Shown piece after piece: positions 8,587 to 18,600 of a stretch of DNA of 64,000 bases. Source of the stretch: Pukyongia salina (GTDB taxonomy: Bacteria; Bacteroidota; Bacteroidia; Flavobacteriales; Flavobacteriaceae). The translations under genes and the position numbers were made by a program. The notes under the pieces are model-generated. The model was not told the DNA's origin. It saw only the letters and a program-made list of their open reading frames with translations, and did not search any database. Every line of letters starts with the position of its first letter. The stretch's first letter is position 1. The stretch lies in the NCBI RefSeq assembly GCF_002966125.1, contig NZ_CP027062.1:248001-312000 (forward strand), given 5' to 3'.

Positions 8587-10476
8587 ATGAGTTCAGGTAC
8601 CATTAATGTTTCAGTTGAGAATATATTCCCGCTGATAAAGAAGTTTTTGTACAGTGACCACGAAATATTCCTGCGCGAACTAATCTCTAACGCAACAGAC
8701 GCTACATTAAAGCTAAAACACCTCACCAATATTGGCGAGGCAAAGGTGGAGTACGGTAACCCCATGATCGAGGTAAAGATAGATAAGGACAAAAAGCAAC
8801 TGCATATTATCGATCAGGGAATAGGAATGACAGCCGAGGAGGTAGAAAAATATATCAACGAGATCGCATTTTCTGGGGCAGAAGAATTCCTGGAAAAATA
8901 CAAAGACAAGAATGCAGATGATGCCGGCATCATTGGTCATTTTGGCCTTGGTTTCTATTCGGCATTTATGGTGGCAAATAAAGTTGAGATCATCACCAAG
9001 AGTTATAAGGATGAACCGGCAGCTCACTGGACATGCGACGGATCCCCTAAGTATACACTCGAAGAAGCCGATAAGACCGAAAGAGGGACAGAGATCATTC
9101 TGCATATTTCTGAAGACGATACGGAGTTTCTCGAGGAATCACGTATACGCGAACTATTGGTGAAGTACAACAAATTCATGCCTGTACCCATCAAATTTGG
9201 TACGCGTACCGAAACACTTCCAAAACCTGAAGATGCAAAAGAAGATGATCCCGCTCCAACTAAGGAAGTGGATAATATCATAAATAACCCAAATCCGGCG
9301 TGGACAAAACAACCGGCCGATCTCAAGGATGAGGATTACAAGAAATTCTACAGGGAATTGTACCCTATGCAGTTTGAAGAACCTCTATTCAATATTCATT
9401 TAAACGTTGATTACCCTTTCAATCTAACGGGTATACTTTACTTCCCAAAGCTCACAAACGATCTGAATATTCAGAAAGACAGAATTCAGTTATATCAGAA
9501 CCAGGTTTTCGTGACCGATAATGTTGAAGGTATCGTACCCGAATTCCTCACCATGTTACGAGGTGTCATCGATAGCCCGGATATTCCGCTCAATGTATCA
9601 AGAAGTTACTTGCAGGCTGATGGTGCTGTGAAAAAAATATCGAGCTATATCACCAGGAAAGTTGCCGATAAACTAAAGAGTCTTTTTAATGATAACCGAG
9701 AAGATTTTGAGGGCAAATGGGATGATATTAAGATCGTTATCGAATATGGTATGCTTACCGAGGACAAGTTTTTTGACAAAGCCCAGGAGTTTGCCCTTTA
9801 TCCAACAGTAGACGGAGATTATTATACCTTCGAAGAATTGAAGGATGCTATAAAAGATGCACAAACCGATAAGGACGATAAACTGGTGATCTTGTATGCA
9901 TCAGATAAGGAGCAGCAGCACAGCTATATTGAGGCAGCGAAGAATAAAGGATACAAGGTTTTATTGCTGAATTCGCCTATCGTTTCTCACCTGCTTCAGA
10001 AAATGGAAAGCAAAAACGAAAACACCTCTTTCGTACGAGTAGATAGTGATGCGATCGATACGCTAATAAAAAAAGAGGATGAACCGATCTCGAAACTTTC
10101 AGAAGAAGAAAAGGAACAACTCAAGGGAATGCTTACCGAAATTATTCCTTCGGAAAAATTCTCAGTTCAGCTTGAAGCAATGGACAGCGATGCGAGTCCG
10201 TTTATCATTACCGAACCCGAGTTTATGCGTAGAATGAAGGAGATGCAGCAAACCGGAGGCGGTGGAATGTTTGGGATGGGAGCCATGCCGGATATGTTCA
10301 ACCTGGTGGTAAACACCAATCATGAGTTGGTTGGCCAGATCTTAAATACCAAAACTCAAAAGAAAAAAGAAAGGCTGGTAAATCAGGCTCTCGACCTGGC
10401 AAAACTGAGTAAGAATTTGCTTAAGGGAGAAGAAATGACTCGGTTTATCAGGCGTAGTTACGACATGATTAAATAA
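8587..10476 (+). CDS. htpG: Molecular chaperone HtpG (Hsp90)
   Basis: 629 residues, normal for bacterial Hsp90. The N-terminal GHKL ATPase motifs are in order: LRELISNATDA (catalytic Glu and Mg-binding Asn), IIDQGIGMT, and the GHFGLGFYSAFM lid/glycine motif near residue 120. The middle domain carries the conserved catalytic-loop arginine region, NVSRSYLQ. The C-terminal dimerisation domain is present, followed by no eukaryotic MEEVD tail. It refolds client proteins in the cytoplasm using ATP. The start at the ATG after ACCATACAACT is supported by the purine-rich stretch upstream. It stands alone between two terminators. Confidence 0.96.
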   Translation: MSSGTINVSVENIFPLIKKFLYSDHEIFLRELISNATDATLKLKHLTNIGEAKVEYGNPMIEVKIDKDKKQLHIIDQGIGMTAEEVEKYINEIAFSGAEEFLEKYKDKNADDAGIIGHFGLGFYSAFMVANKVEIITKSYKDEPAAHWTCDGSPKYTLEEADKTERGTEIILHISEDDTEFLEESRIRELLVKYNKFMPVPIKFGTRTETLPKPEDAKEDDPAPTKEVDNIINNPNPAWTKQPADLKDEDYKKFYRELYPMQFEEPLFNIHLNVDYPFNLTGILYFPKLTNDLNIQKDRIQLYQNQVFVTDNVEGIVPEFLTMLRGVIDSPDIPLNVSRSYLQADGAVKKISSYITRKVADKLKSLFNDNREDFEGKWDDIKIVIEYGMLTEDKFFDKAQEFALYPTVDGDYYTFEELKDAIKDAQTDKDDKLVILYASDKEQQHSYIEAAKNKGYKVLLLNSPIVSHLLQKMESKNENTSFVRVDSDAIDTLIKKEDEPISKLSEEEKEQLKGMLTEIIPSEKFSVQLEAMDSDASPFIITEPEFMRRMKEMQQTGGGGMFGMGAMPDMFNLVVNTNHELVGQILNTKTQKKKERLVNQALDLAKLSKNLLKGEEMTRFIRRSYDMIK

Positions 10477-10502
10477 TCAAGTCGTACATAAGAATATAGA
10501 TC

Positions 10503-10530
10503 CCGCCTGCATTAGCAGGCGGTTTTTTTA
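10503..10530 (+). terminator. Intrinsic terminator of htpG
   Basis: Perfect 8-bp GC-rich stem CCGCCTGC / GCAGGCGG with an ATTA loop followed by seven Ts. Confidence 0.9.
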
Positions 10531-10548
10531 TGCCCGCTTTTAAAATTT

Positions 10549-10593
10549 ACGTATAAATACGGATAGCATAACAAAATGACTTAGAGTACTTTG
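10549..10593 (+). promoter_or_regulatory. Putative promoter of the collar cassette with phased ACG boxes
   Basis: ACGTAT (10549) and ACGGAT (10559) are 10 bp apart; TACTTTG (10587-10593), resembling the -7 box, begins 28 bp after the second ACG. This places the boxes around the -33 region, as for a class II activator. The predicted transcript would start about 25 bases before the ATG at 10624. Confidence 0.45.
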
Positions 10594-10623
10594 GTCTGAA
10601 ATTAACCAATATAGTCATCAAAT

Positions 10624-11004
10624 ATGTATTCATTAAATGTTACCAATAACTACATCTGGCAAATAACTGCAGACGACGGTGCTGTGCAAATAAGTGAAAG
10701 AGGTGGTCATTACACTTTTGAAAAACTTGGGAACCTATTTCTGGATATCCCGGGAATGGGCCAAATGGTTTTTATAGATCTGGGTGAGGGAAAGATTCCC
10801 GGTTACCCAATCGTAAAAGAGACCTGGGGCGTACTCGTAAGGGGAGCTAATGCAGAGGCTTATTACCGTTACGAAGGAGGTGGAAACCTATCACTCACTT
10901 TCGATGCATTTGGCACTGCAACTCTTGCCACAACTAATGGAACTCTTATTTCAATTTCTCTGGACGAACTTATCGTTGAGGAAAGCGGTATTCCCGTAAA
11001 CTAA
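10624..11004 (+). CDS. Unknown 126-aa protein, first gene of the collar cassette
   Basis: I do not recognise the family. The protein has no signal peptide or membrane segment and is predicted beta-rich, with many alternating hydrophobic residues and glycine turns (MYSLNVTNNYIWQITADDG near the start, GVLVRGANAEAYYRYEGGGN near residues 73-93). It is acidic at the C-terminus. It lies 18 bases before the first phage-tail-collar gene on the same strand and behind the only visible promoter, so it is probably co-transcribed with the two collar genes and may form part of the same particle or complex. That role is inference from position. Confidence 0.7.
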   Translation: MYSLNVTNNYIWQITADDGAVQISERGGHYTFEKLGNLFLDIPGMGQMVFIDLGEGKIPGYPIVKETWGVLVRGANAEAYYRYEGGGNLSLTFDAFGTATLATTNGTLISISLDELIVEESGIPVN

Positions 11005-11022
11005 TAATTAAAACAAAAAATT

Positions 11023-11553
11023 ATGGAACCTTTTATAGGACAAATTATAATGTTTGGTGGCACTTTCGCCCCAAGAGGATGGGCCTTATGTGATGGCAGC
11101 CTTCTCGCAATTGGTCAAAATGAGGCTTTATTTTCTATACTCGGAACTACGTATGGTGGTGATGGGAGAACGACCTTTGGTCTACCCGATCTAAGAGGAC
11201 GTGTTTCTATGCACCCCGGCGCCGGACCCGGACTTAGTAACCGTAAATTAGGTGAAAAAGGAGGGACAGAAACCAATACGCTTACCTCTGCTCAAATGCC
11301 ATCCGTACCTGTAAAGGTTAGCTCTGGTAATGCCACACAAACTGCTGCAACGGCAGGTGCTTCAATAGCTACCCCGGGAACAACAAGTGGTAGAACTTTC
11401 ACCGCAACCGAAGGCTTTAATACCTCTACCCCAGACATCACCTTAAACAGTGCATCGGCCGGAGGTAATTCTGCTGCCGTGAACAACATACAACCTTACG
11501 AATGTGTTAATTACATCATTGCATTACAGGGTACTTATCCCAGCAGATCTTAA
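11023..11553 (+). CDS. Phage-tail-collar domain protein (microcystin-dependent-protein-like), copy 1
   Basis: 176 residues. The N-terminal half is a tail collar domain: PFIGQIIMFGGTFAPRGW, then CDG, LFSILGTTYGGDGRTTFGLPDLRGR and the MHPGAGPGLSN turn. The C-terminal half is rich in Thr, Ala, Ser and Gly (about residues 95-150) and ends in NNIQPYECVNYIIALQG and PSRS. Short proteins of this kind occur in many bacteria as the MdpB/microcystin-dependent family; they resemble the foot of a phage short tail fibre, but their function is not settled. No signal peptide is present. Copy 2 follows after 47 bases and is about 88% identical in protein, while synonymous sites differ heavily, so the pair is old and under purifying selection. 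Confidence 0.85.
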   Translation: MEPFIGQIIMFGGTFAPRGWALCDGSLLAIGQNEALFSILGTTYGGDGRTTFGLPDLRGRVSMHPGAGPGLSNRKLGEKGGTETNTLTSAQMPSVPVKVSSGNATQTAATAGASIATPGTTSGRTFTATEGFNTSTPDITLNSASAGGNSAAVNNIQPYECVNYIIALQGTYPSRS

Positions 11554-11600
11554 TACTCATTAATAATCATAAATATAAACTAACTATTAAATTTTAAATT

Positions 11601-12131
11601 ATGGATCCATTTTTAGGAGAGATCATCATGTTTGGCGGGAATTTCGCGCCCAGAGGATGGGCGTTATGCGACGGCCAGCTACTACCGATAAGCCAGTATT
11701 CGGCCTTATTCTCAATATTGGGCACTACCTACGGGGGTGACGGAAGAACCACATTTGCCCTACCCGATCTAAGAGGTAGAGTTACAATGCATCCTGGGCA
11801 CGGGCCTGGTTTATCCAACCGCCGTTTGGGAGAAAAAGGTGGTTCGGAAACAAATACCTTGACTTCTGCTCAAATGCCATCTGTACCTGTAAAGGTTAGT
11901 TCGGGGAATGCTACTCAGACCGCGGCCACAGCCGGATCTTCAATTGCGACTCCTGGTACAACAAGCGGGAGAACATTTACGGCTACCGAAGGATTTAACA
12001 CTTCTTCGCCAGACATTACACTTAATAACGGCACGGCAGGTGGTAATTCTGCGGCAGTTAATAACATTCAGCCATACGAATGTGTAAACTATATAATTGC
12101 TTTACAGGGATCATTCCCAAGCAGAAGTTAA
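11601..12131 (+). CDS. Phage-tail-collar domain protein, copy 2
   Basis: 176 residues, aligned without gaps to copy 1. I count about 21 differences, nearly half of them in the first 40 residues; the remaining collar core and C-terminal segment are almost unchanged. It keeps MFGGNFAPRGWALCDG, YGGDGRTTFALPDLRGR and the C-terminal PSRS. It is the last gene of the putative three-gene operon, with a terminator about 30 bases after its stop. No other phage structural gene (sheath, baseplate, terminase, lysin) is nearby, so a prophage remnant is unlikely. Confidence 0.85.
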   Translation: MDPFLGEIIMFGGNFAPRGWALCDGQLLPISQYSALFSILGTTYGGDGRTTFALPDLRGRVTMHPGHGPGLSNRRLGEKGGSETNTLTSAQMPSVPVKVSSGNATQTAATAGSSIATPGTTSGRTFTATEGFNTSSPDITLNNGTAGGNSAAVNNIQPYECVNYIIALQGSFPSRS

Positions 12132-12158
12132 TTGAAAACAACCTTTAGAAATTACGAA

Positions 12159-12185
12159 AGGCCGGCAGTGAAAGCCGGTCTTTTT

Positions 12186-12187
<2 letters not shown>
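12159..12187 (+). terminator. Intrinsic terminator after collar copy 2
   Basis: An 8-bp stem AGGCCGGC / GCCGGTCT containing one G-T pair, a 7-base loop and seven Ts. It overlaps the 3' end of the convergent methyltransferase gene by two bases. Confidence 0.8.
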
Positions 12188-13223
<1,036 letters not shown>

Positions 13224-13244
13224 TTACTGATATTTCGGGGCTCT

Positions 13245-13277
13245 AAGATATTAAATAACCTTGCTAAATAATATCTT
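13245..13277. repeat. Inverted repeat upstream of methyltransferase copy 1
   Basis: AAGATATTA (13245-13253) and TAATATCTT (13269-13277) are perfect 9-bp arms with a 15-base spacer, beginning 25 bases before the start codon of the minus-strand gene. It could be an operator or a leader hairpin. Confidence 0.4.
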
Positions 13278-13352
13278 CTTTTTAAAACTAATGCCTTGAA
13301 ATTTGAAGGCCTCATTTTTCCTTTAGAAATATCATTTAACAATGAGTTTCAA

Positions 13353-13380
13353 TTGCATTTCAAATTTTTAGCTATCTTTA
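13353..13380 (+). promoter_or_regulatory. Bacteroidetes-type promoter before the Tat protein gene
   Basis: TTG (13353-13355), 17 bases, then TATCTTTA (13373-13380): one mismatch from the TTG-N17-23-TAnnTTTG consensus of this phylum. The ATG at 13400 follows after about 19 bases, which fits a short leader. Confidence 0.6.
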
Positions 13381-13399
13381 AGCAACTAACCTCTTATTC

Positions 13400-13957
13400 A
13401 TGAAATATCCGAATACCTCCCGAAGGTCATTCCTGGGTAAAACTGCGGTAGCAGTTGCCGGGGTGACGTTCTTCTCTACCCAGGAGACTCTCGCACACCT
13501 ACTAAATAATTCATCACCTTTTATAGGTTATAATCCTTATTCAGAATTAAAATCAGATCTAAGAACTTTTTTAAGCCTTGAAAAAACATTGAAAGTTTCG
13601 GGGGTGGTGTATGATAGCGATGGGATTAATACAATTCCAAATGCTAAAATAGAAGTATGGCATCTCTCCCCGAACACAAATAAATATAAGCATCGGGGAT
13701 ATTTTTTTAGTGACGCTGAAGGCTATTATACTTTCAAAACGGATTATCCTAACAGAACTGAAGGGAAAAAACCCAGGATATACTTTAAAACCACCAAGGG
13801 AAACAAGACCAGCTTCACCGAATTGGTACTGGATAAAAATTGTGCCTATATCACCAGTGATCACTGGACCGAAAATAAGGTTCTAAAGGCTAAACTACAA
13901 CCGAAGTTTAAGTCGTCCATTTCAGAAAACAAAATACAATTCAATTTTACTATATAA
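13400..13957 (+). CDS. Tat-exported intradiol-dioxygenase-fold protein lacking iron ligands
   Basis: 185 residues. A twin-arginine signal (SRRSFLGKTA, residues 7-16, then a hydrophobic stretch to about 30) directs folded export. The rest resembles the intradiol ring-cleavage dioxygenase beta-sandwich: GVVYDSDG, IPNAKIEVWHLSPNTNKY, then RGYFFSDAEGYYTFKTDYP. Active members bind Fe(III) with two Tyr and two His, the His pair lying in a HIH motif after RPA. Here that place reads PRIYF, and the PG-x-Y tyrosine is missing, so at most one ligand (Tyr in NKY) remains. It is probably a non-catalytic or differently active protein. It sits 19 bases before collar copy 3 on the same strand and is likely co-transcribed with it. 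Confidence 0.72.
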   Translation: MKYPNTSRRSFLGKTAVAVAGVTFFSTQETLAHLLNNSSPFIGYNPYSELKSDLRTFLSLEKTLKVSGVVYDSDGINTIPNAKIEVWHLSPNTNKYKHRGYFFSDAEGYYTFKTDYPNRTEGKKPRIYFKTTKGNKTSFTELVLDKNCAYITSDHWTENKVLKAKLQPKFKSSISENKIQFNFTI

Positions 13958-13976
13958 CTAACCAAAAGATTAAATT

Positions 13977-14519
13977 ATGGAACCATTTTTAGGACAATTA
14001 ATGTGTGTGGGGTTTGGTTTTGCACCAACAGGCTGGGCCACTTGTGAAGGACAATTACTTCAAATTTCTTCAAATTCTGCACTCTTTTCTCTGTTAGGAA
14101 CCACCTTTGGCGGGGACGGACGTACCACTTTCGGCTTACCAGATCTAAGAGGAAGAGTTCCCATTGGCCGCGGACAAGGTCCCGGACTTCCCAATTATAC
14201 ATGGGGAGCAGAAGGCGGCACCTATCAGAATATTCTCAATGTAAACCAATTACCCCCTCACGACCACCCGTTTTTGGTTAGTTCGGCAAATGCTACACAA
14301 TCTGCTGCAACCGCTGGTTCTAGTATTGCAACGCCCGGTGTACAAAGTGGAAGAACATTTACTCCCGGTTACGGATTCAACAGTTCTACACCAAATACTG
14401 TACTTAACGCTGCGTCAATATCGAATACTGGATCTGCTTCAGCTGTAAACAACATGCAACCATATGTTGGTATGTACTGGATCATTGCTTTGGTAGGACT
14501 ATTTCCTTCAAGGAGCTAA
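13977..14519 (+). CDS. Phage-tail-collar domain protein, copy 3
   Basis: 180 residues. It has the same plan as copies 1 and 2 (PFLGQLMCVGFGFAPTGW, then FGGDGRTTFGLPDLRGR, the Thr/Ala/Ser-rich segment with SSANATQSAATAGSSIATPG, and terminal FPSRS), but is more divergent. The collar turn reads PIGRGQGPGLPNYTWG and retains PPHDHP, the proline/histidine motif common in canonical collar proteins and absent from copies 1 and 2. The stop overlaps the end of the convergent methyltransferase copy 2 by about 12 bases. Confidence 0.85.
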   Translation: MEPFLGQLMCVGFGFAPTGWATCEGQLLQISSNSALFSLLGTTFGGDGRTTFGLPDLRGRVPIGRGQGPGLPNYTWGAEGGTYQNILNVNQLPPHDHPFLVSSANATQSAATAGSSIATPGVQSGRTFTPGYGFNSSTPNTVLNAASISNTGSASAVNNMQPYVGMYWIIALVGLFPSRS

Positions 14520-15536
14520 GAGGTCATCCTGCAACTCGATAACTTCCCAGTTTGGAATATCGCTCGTTGTATGGTGAAGACGATATTGAGTCGCCCCAAT
14601 ATTATAAAGCGACTTTACACAATACGAGTTACTAATAAGGGATTGGGCCTTTGTTAGTTTTAGATCCCCATAAATAATAACATCTGCATAAATGCAGATA
14701 TCCGGAGTTTCTGTAAAATCTGCAGGAACTGCGATAGGTTCACTCAAATATTCAAATGAAGGCGAAATTTGTATATCTCTTGTGATCGAAAATAGTGATC
14801 GACGGTCTCGTGTATTTGTTACTGGCCCCAGATCAAGTACGTTCTTATAAATATCGAAATAAGGTTCTTTTGAATAGAAAGAATGCTCGGTGTATACATT
14901 GATAGACTCAGGAATAAAGATTCCCTTATCATTTAGTTGAGAGGCAAGATTTTGAGTAATACGAACCTGTGGCTCCTTGGTGAGTCCTTTATCCATCGTC
15001 TCACTTACAACAATATGTAGAGGAAGCTCCGGAGGATGCTGATAAATAATAGCATCACCCAAATATCCTGGTCTGAAATAATCCCCGGCACCCAGGGCGA
15101 TGATCAATTCCTCCACAGAGTTGATCGAACTGGCATTTATATCAAGTAAAGTGATCGATAATTGTTCAGGAGTGAAAAGACAGAGTAATGGAAAAACAAT
15201 GGGAGCTCCCGGGCCACAACCTGCATAAACAATCTGTAATTGTTCATCAGGAAATCGAATAAATGCATCCTGTATTGCGGCATTAAGTCCTTTTATGAAA
15301 CGTACTGTCCTTAGGGGATCCCTAAGACAGTCCAGTGCGTGTTGGGAAGACAATGCGATCCCGCCGTCAACATGAGTGGGATTTGTGTTACTATACGATC
15401 CATCTAGCACGAAGTCTCGCAATAATTCCTGATACATTTGGGCTAGAGAGTTTGCAATTTCAACTTCTTCTGCTTCGGAATTGGTTTTAAGCAGTGATTC
15501 GGTTAAAGGTCTAAACAATGAAAATTTTGCCGTCAT
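14508..15536 (-). CDS. PRMT-like SAM-dependent methyltransferase, copy 2
   Basis: 342 residues, clearly related to the copy at 12186 and alignable almost without gaps: DPLRTVRF near 73-80, SAM motif I VYAGCGPG (103-110), Asp132 in LLDIN, and VVSETMDKGLTKE with Glu179 and Glu188 nine residues apart, followed by GIFIPESINVY. The Ser-Glu pair and the -GIFIP- strand are very close to the double-E region of PRMT5 (SELLG...GVSIP). The C-terminal region is beta-rich. A protein arginine methyltransferase or a related enzyme acting on another nucleophile is the best inference; collar proteins with conserved LRGR and SGR sequences are the obvious local candidates as substrates. The start may be leaderless if the divergent promoter at 15541-15548 is real. 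Confidence 0.72.
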   Translation of the reverse strand: MTAKFSLFRPLTESLLKTNSEAEEVEIANSLAQMYQELLRDFVLDGSYSNTNPTHVDGGIALSSQHALDCLRDPLRTVRFIKGLNAAIQDAFIRFPDEQLQIVYAGCGPGAPIVFPLLCLFTPEQLSITLLDINASSINSVEELIIALGAGDYFRPGYLGDAIIYQHPPELPLHIVVSETMDKGLTKEPQVRITQNLASQLNDKGIFIPESINVYTEHSFYSKEPYFDIYKNVLDLGPVTNTRDRRSLFSITRDIQISPSFEYLSEPIAVPADFTETPDICIYADVIIYGDLKLTKAQSLISNSYCVKSLYNIGATQYRLHHTTSDIPNWEVIELQDDLLAP

Positions 15537-15540
15537 ACAG

Positions 15541-15618
15541 GAAAATTAGAAAAACAAAAGGACTTCTAAAATACGTAAAATCACGTATTGGATTCGAGCC
15601 GCAGAAACAATACAATTG
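15541..15618. promoter_or_regulatory. Shared palindromic phased-ACG site between divergent genes
   Basis: AATACGT (15570-15576) and ACGTATT (15583-15589) form an inverted repeat that also places ACG at 10-bp spacing on both strands. On the plus strand TACAATTG (15611-15618) begins 28 bp after the second ACG. On the minus strand TAATTTTC (15548-15541) also begins 28 bp after the second ACG. Both are one mismatch from TAnnTTTG. A single bound regulator could thus drive both the HYR protein gene and methyltransferase copy 2. Confidence 0.45.
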
Positions 15619-15682
15619 AATAATATCTATAAACTAACTGAAATTAAATTAATCTATTGAGTACCAAGCAAATAAAATCAAC

Positions 15683-18600
15683 ATGAAAAATCTTTACTTC
15701 TTACTGATCTCGCTTTTAATCGCTGCGATTCCGGCAACGTCTGTTGTAGCTCAAGGAACAGAAACTTTTGAAACTCCTCTCCCGGTTAATTCAACTAGCT
15801 GGACCAATGCCGGACTTACCTTTAGCTCAAGTTCTGCAAATTTTGATACCGATGAGTTTATAGGTGCGGGTGCAGGTGGTTCCGATCGCTATATTGATAA
15901 TATCGATGCCCCTGCTACGGGAAGCATATATTCTATATCGATCACGGGTGGCGCAACGCTATTTACCATGCAGAGCATGGAAGTATACGTATCGTCTATC
16001 GCAACGGGAGATAACCCTACTGATGACGGATCTATGATCTTTAGAGGGTTTAATGGAGTCACGGAAGAGTTTTCCTACACAAAACCAATGGGTACCTTCC
16101 CTACAGACTTCACCAACAATGGATTCTTTCTTCTTGATTTCTCTGCTATACCGGGATTAGGTGATGTATCCGATACCAATATCGATCGAATTGAAATTGA
16201 ATTAGCCGGCGCATTTCAGTATTTCGCCGTAGATAATTTTGCATTCGACAATGAGGTACTCGAAGCAGATCCACCAGAAGTGCAAAGTATAACAGTTGTG
16301 GGTACGCCAAACAGTACCGCAACGTCGGTAGATTTCCTGGTTACTTTTAATGAAAACGCAAACTTGGTTACCACCGATGATTTTTCGGTCGATGCAACCG
16401 GTGGGGTCACTGGTTCTATCACAGGTATTAGTGGATCGGGGACCATGTATACCCTCACCGTTTCCGGCATTTCCGGCGAAGGTACCATTAGTATAGATCT
16501 GAATGGAGGATCCGACATAGAAGATGACCTTGGTAATGCCGGCCCTCCGGCATTTACGGCCGGCGAAGTACATGTTGTTTCGCGTTGCTTCCAGGAAACT
16601 TTCGAGTCCTTTACAGCAGGTGATATTATGTGGTCCAGTAATGGGGTGACCTATTCATCGGGAACAGCCAATTTCAACGTGGAATTGTTCGCCAATGGCG
16701 GTGCCGGTGGTTCGGACCAATTCCTTTCCAATGATGCCGATCAAGGCACTATGAGAGTTTATACTATAGCCCCTACAGGCGCCGAGTTATTCACCGTTGA
16801 GGCTGCCGACTTCTATTTATCTTCCGAATTAAACGGTGCCAACCCAACCGATGATGGTACGCTAACTCTGGAAGGTAGACTAGGTGGAAGTACACTATAT
16901 ACCATTCAGAAGACAATGGGATTCCCCACAGACTTCTCTGTAAACAATGGATTCTATACAGTAGATTTTGCCACTGAAGGATCTGCAGATTACAGCCTAA
17001 CCAATATAGACGAATTACGAATAACCATAGGTGGTTTATTCGAATACATTGCAATGGACAATTTTGAACATTGTGAAGAAATTACAGCAGCCGCTCCACC
17101 TATCGTACAGAGCATTAAACTGGTTGGAAACCCGCCGGCCAATTCGGCCTCTGTCGATTTTGAAGTAATCTTTAATGAAGATGCCGTAAATGTTAGTACA
17201 GACGACTTCTCGCTGGATCTCCAGGGAACTGCTGCCGGAACAATAAATAGCATAACAGGATCGGGAAATACTTATATGGTAGATATCAACGGTATATCCG
17301 GGGAAGGAAGCCTTCGCCTGGATCTAAATCCGGGTACCGATATCGAGGATCTTTCCGGGAACACCCCTCCTGATCCGTTTACCGATGGAGAACGATTTAT
17401 AGTCTCTATTTGTGATGTAGAAACATTTGAAGGTCTACCAATCGGAACCTTTAGCTGGACTACCAACACGGTTCCATGGACAGCCGGTAGCACCGATTTC
17501 GGAGTTGATGAGTTTATAGGAGCCGGAGCCGGTGGATCGGACCGGTATTTAGATAACGTCACCAGTCCGGGGCTTTTGGATGTGAATTCCATCGCAATAA
17601 CCGATACTCAAATGGTGAAAATGGGTAGCATGGAAATTTATGTTTCGTCAGATCCTGTTGGGGCAAATCCAACCGATGATGGAACTCTTACCGTTGTGGG
17701 AAAATTGGATGGAGTAACACAATATACTATTGTTAAATCAATGGGCTTTCCAACCATCTTTGGAAGTACACACGGATTTTACCTATGGGATTTTTCTACC
17801 GAAGGCGGTGTGGATAATTCCATGACCGATATAGACGAAATCGAGCTAACGCTGGGTGGTGCATTTGAATATCTCGCAGTAGATAACTTTAAGTTTTGTA
17901 TGGATCCACCAGACGAAACCGAAGTGGCTCTTGCCGGTGGAACCCTAACTATCACCGATATCAATGGTGGTACATCAGACGATGTTTTCGATCTGTCGGT
18001 GGTAGGCCCAAACCTACGTATCACCAATACAGTAGATCGCTTCCTTGTAAGTGGTGCCGGAGTGGTAGAAGTAGATGATAATACCGTTGATGTACTTTTA
18101 GCTAATATCACTAATGGTATTGTTCTTAATGCAGCAGCCGGAAACGATTCTTATACGCAAAGCTCGGCTATCACACTCGGCGGGGTATCGAATGATTTTA
18201 CAGTTCAGAATATCGAAAGTTTTACCCAGAGTGCAGCATTGGATGTGGGAGGATCTGTAACCTATGGAGTTTCAGGAGCCGTAACTTTAAATACAACTAC
18301 AGCAGGTGGTGACCTTACCATTGCATCGGTTGGAAATATTACCGATTCTGGAAACACGATCACGGTTTCCGGTGCAGCTAGCCTCAATACAGGAGCCGCT
18401 GGAAATATAGATATGTCCGGTCCCTTTAATGTTAGTGGAATGATAGATGTCGATGCCTTGAACGTTACAATTTTTAATACTCCTTCCGTTCCATGGATCG
18501 TAAATAATATTTCCGCCTCAACCGGAAATATCAATATCACCAGTAACAGTAACGGACTCACACTTACAGGCTCGATAACAGCCAATGCAGGTGCCGGAAA

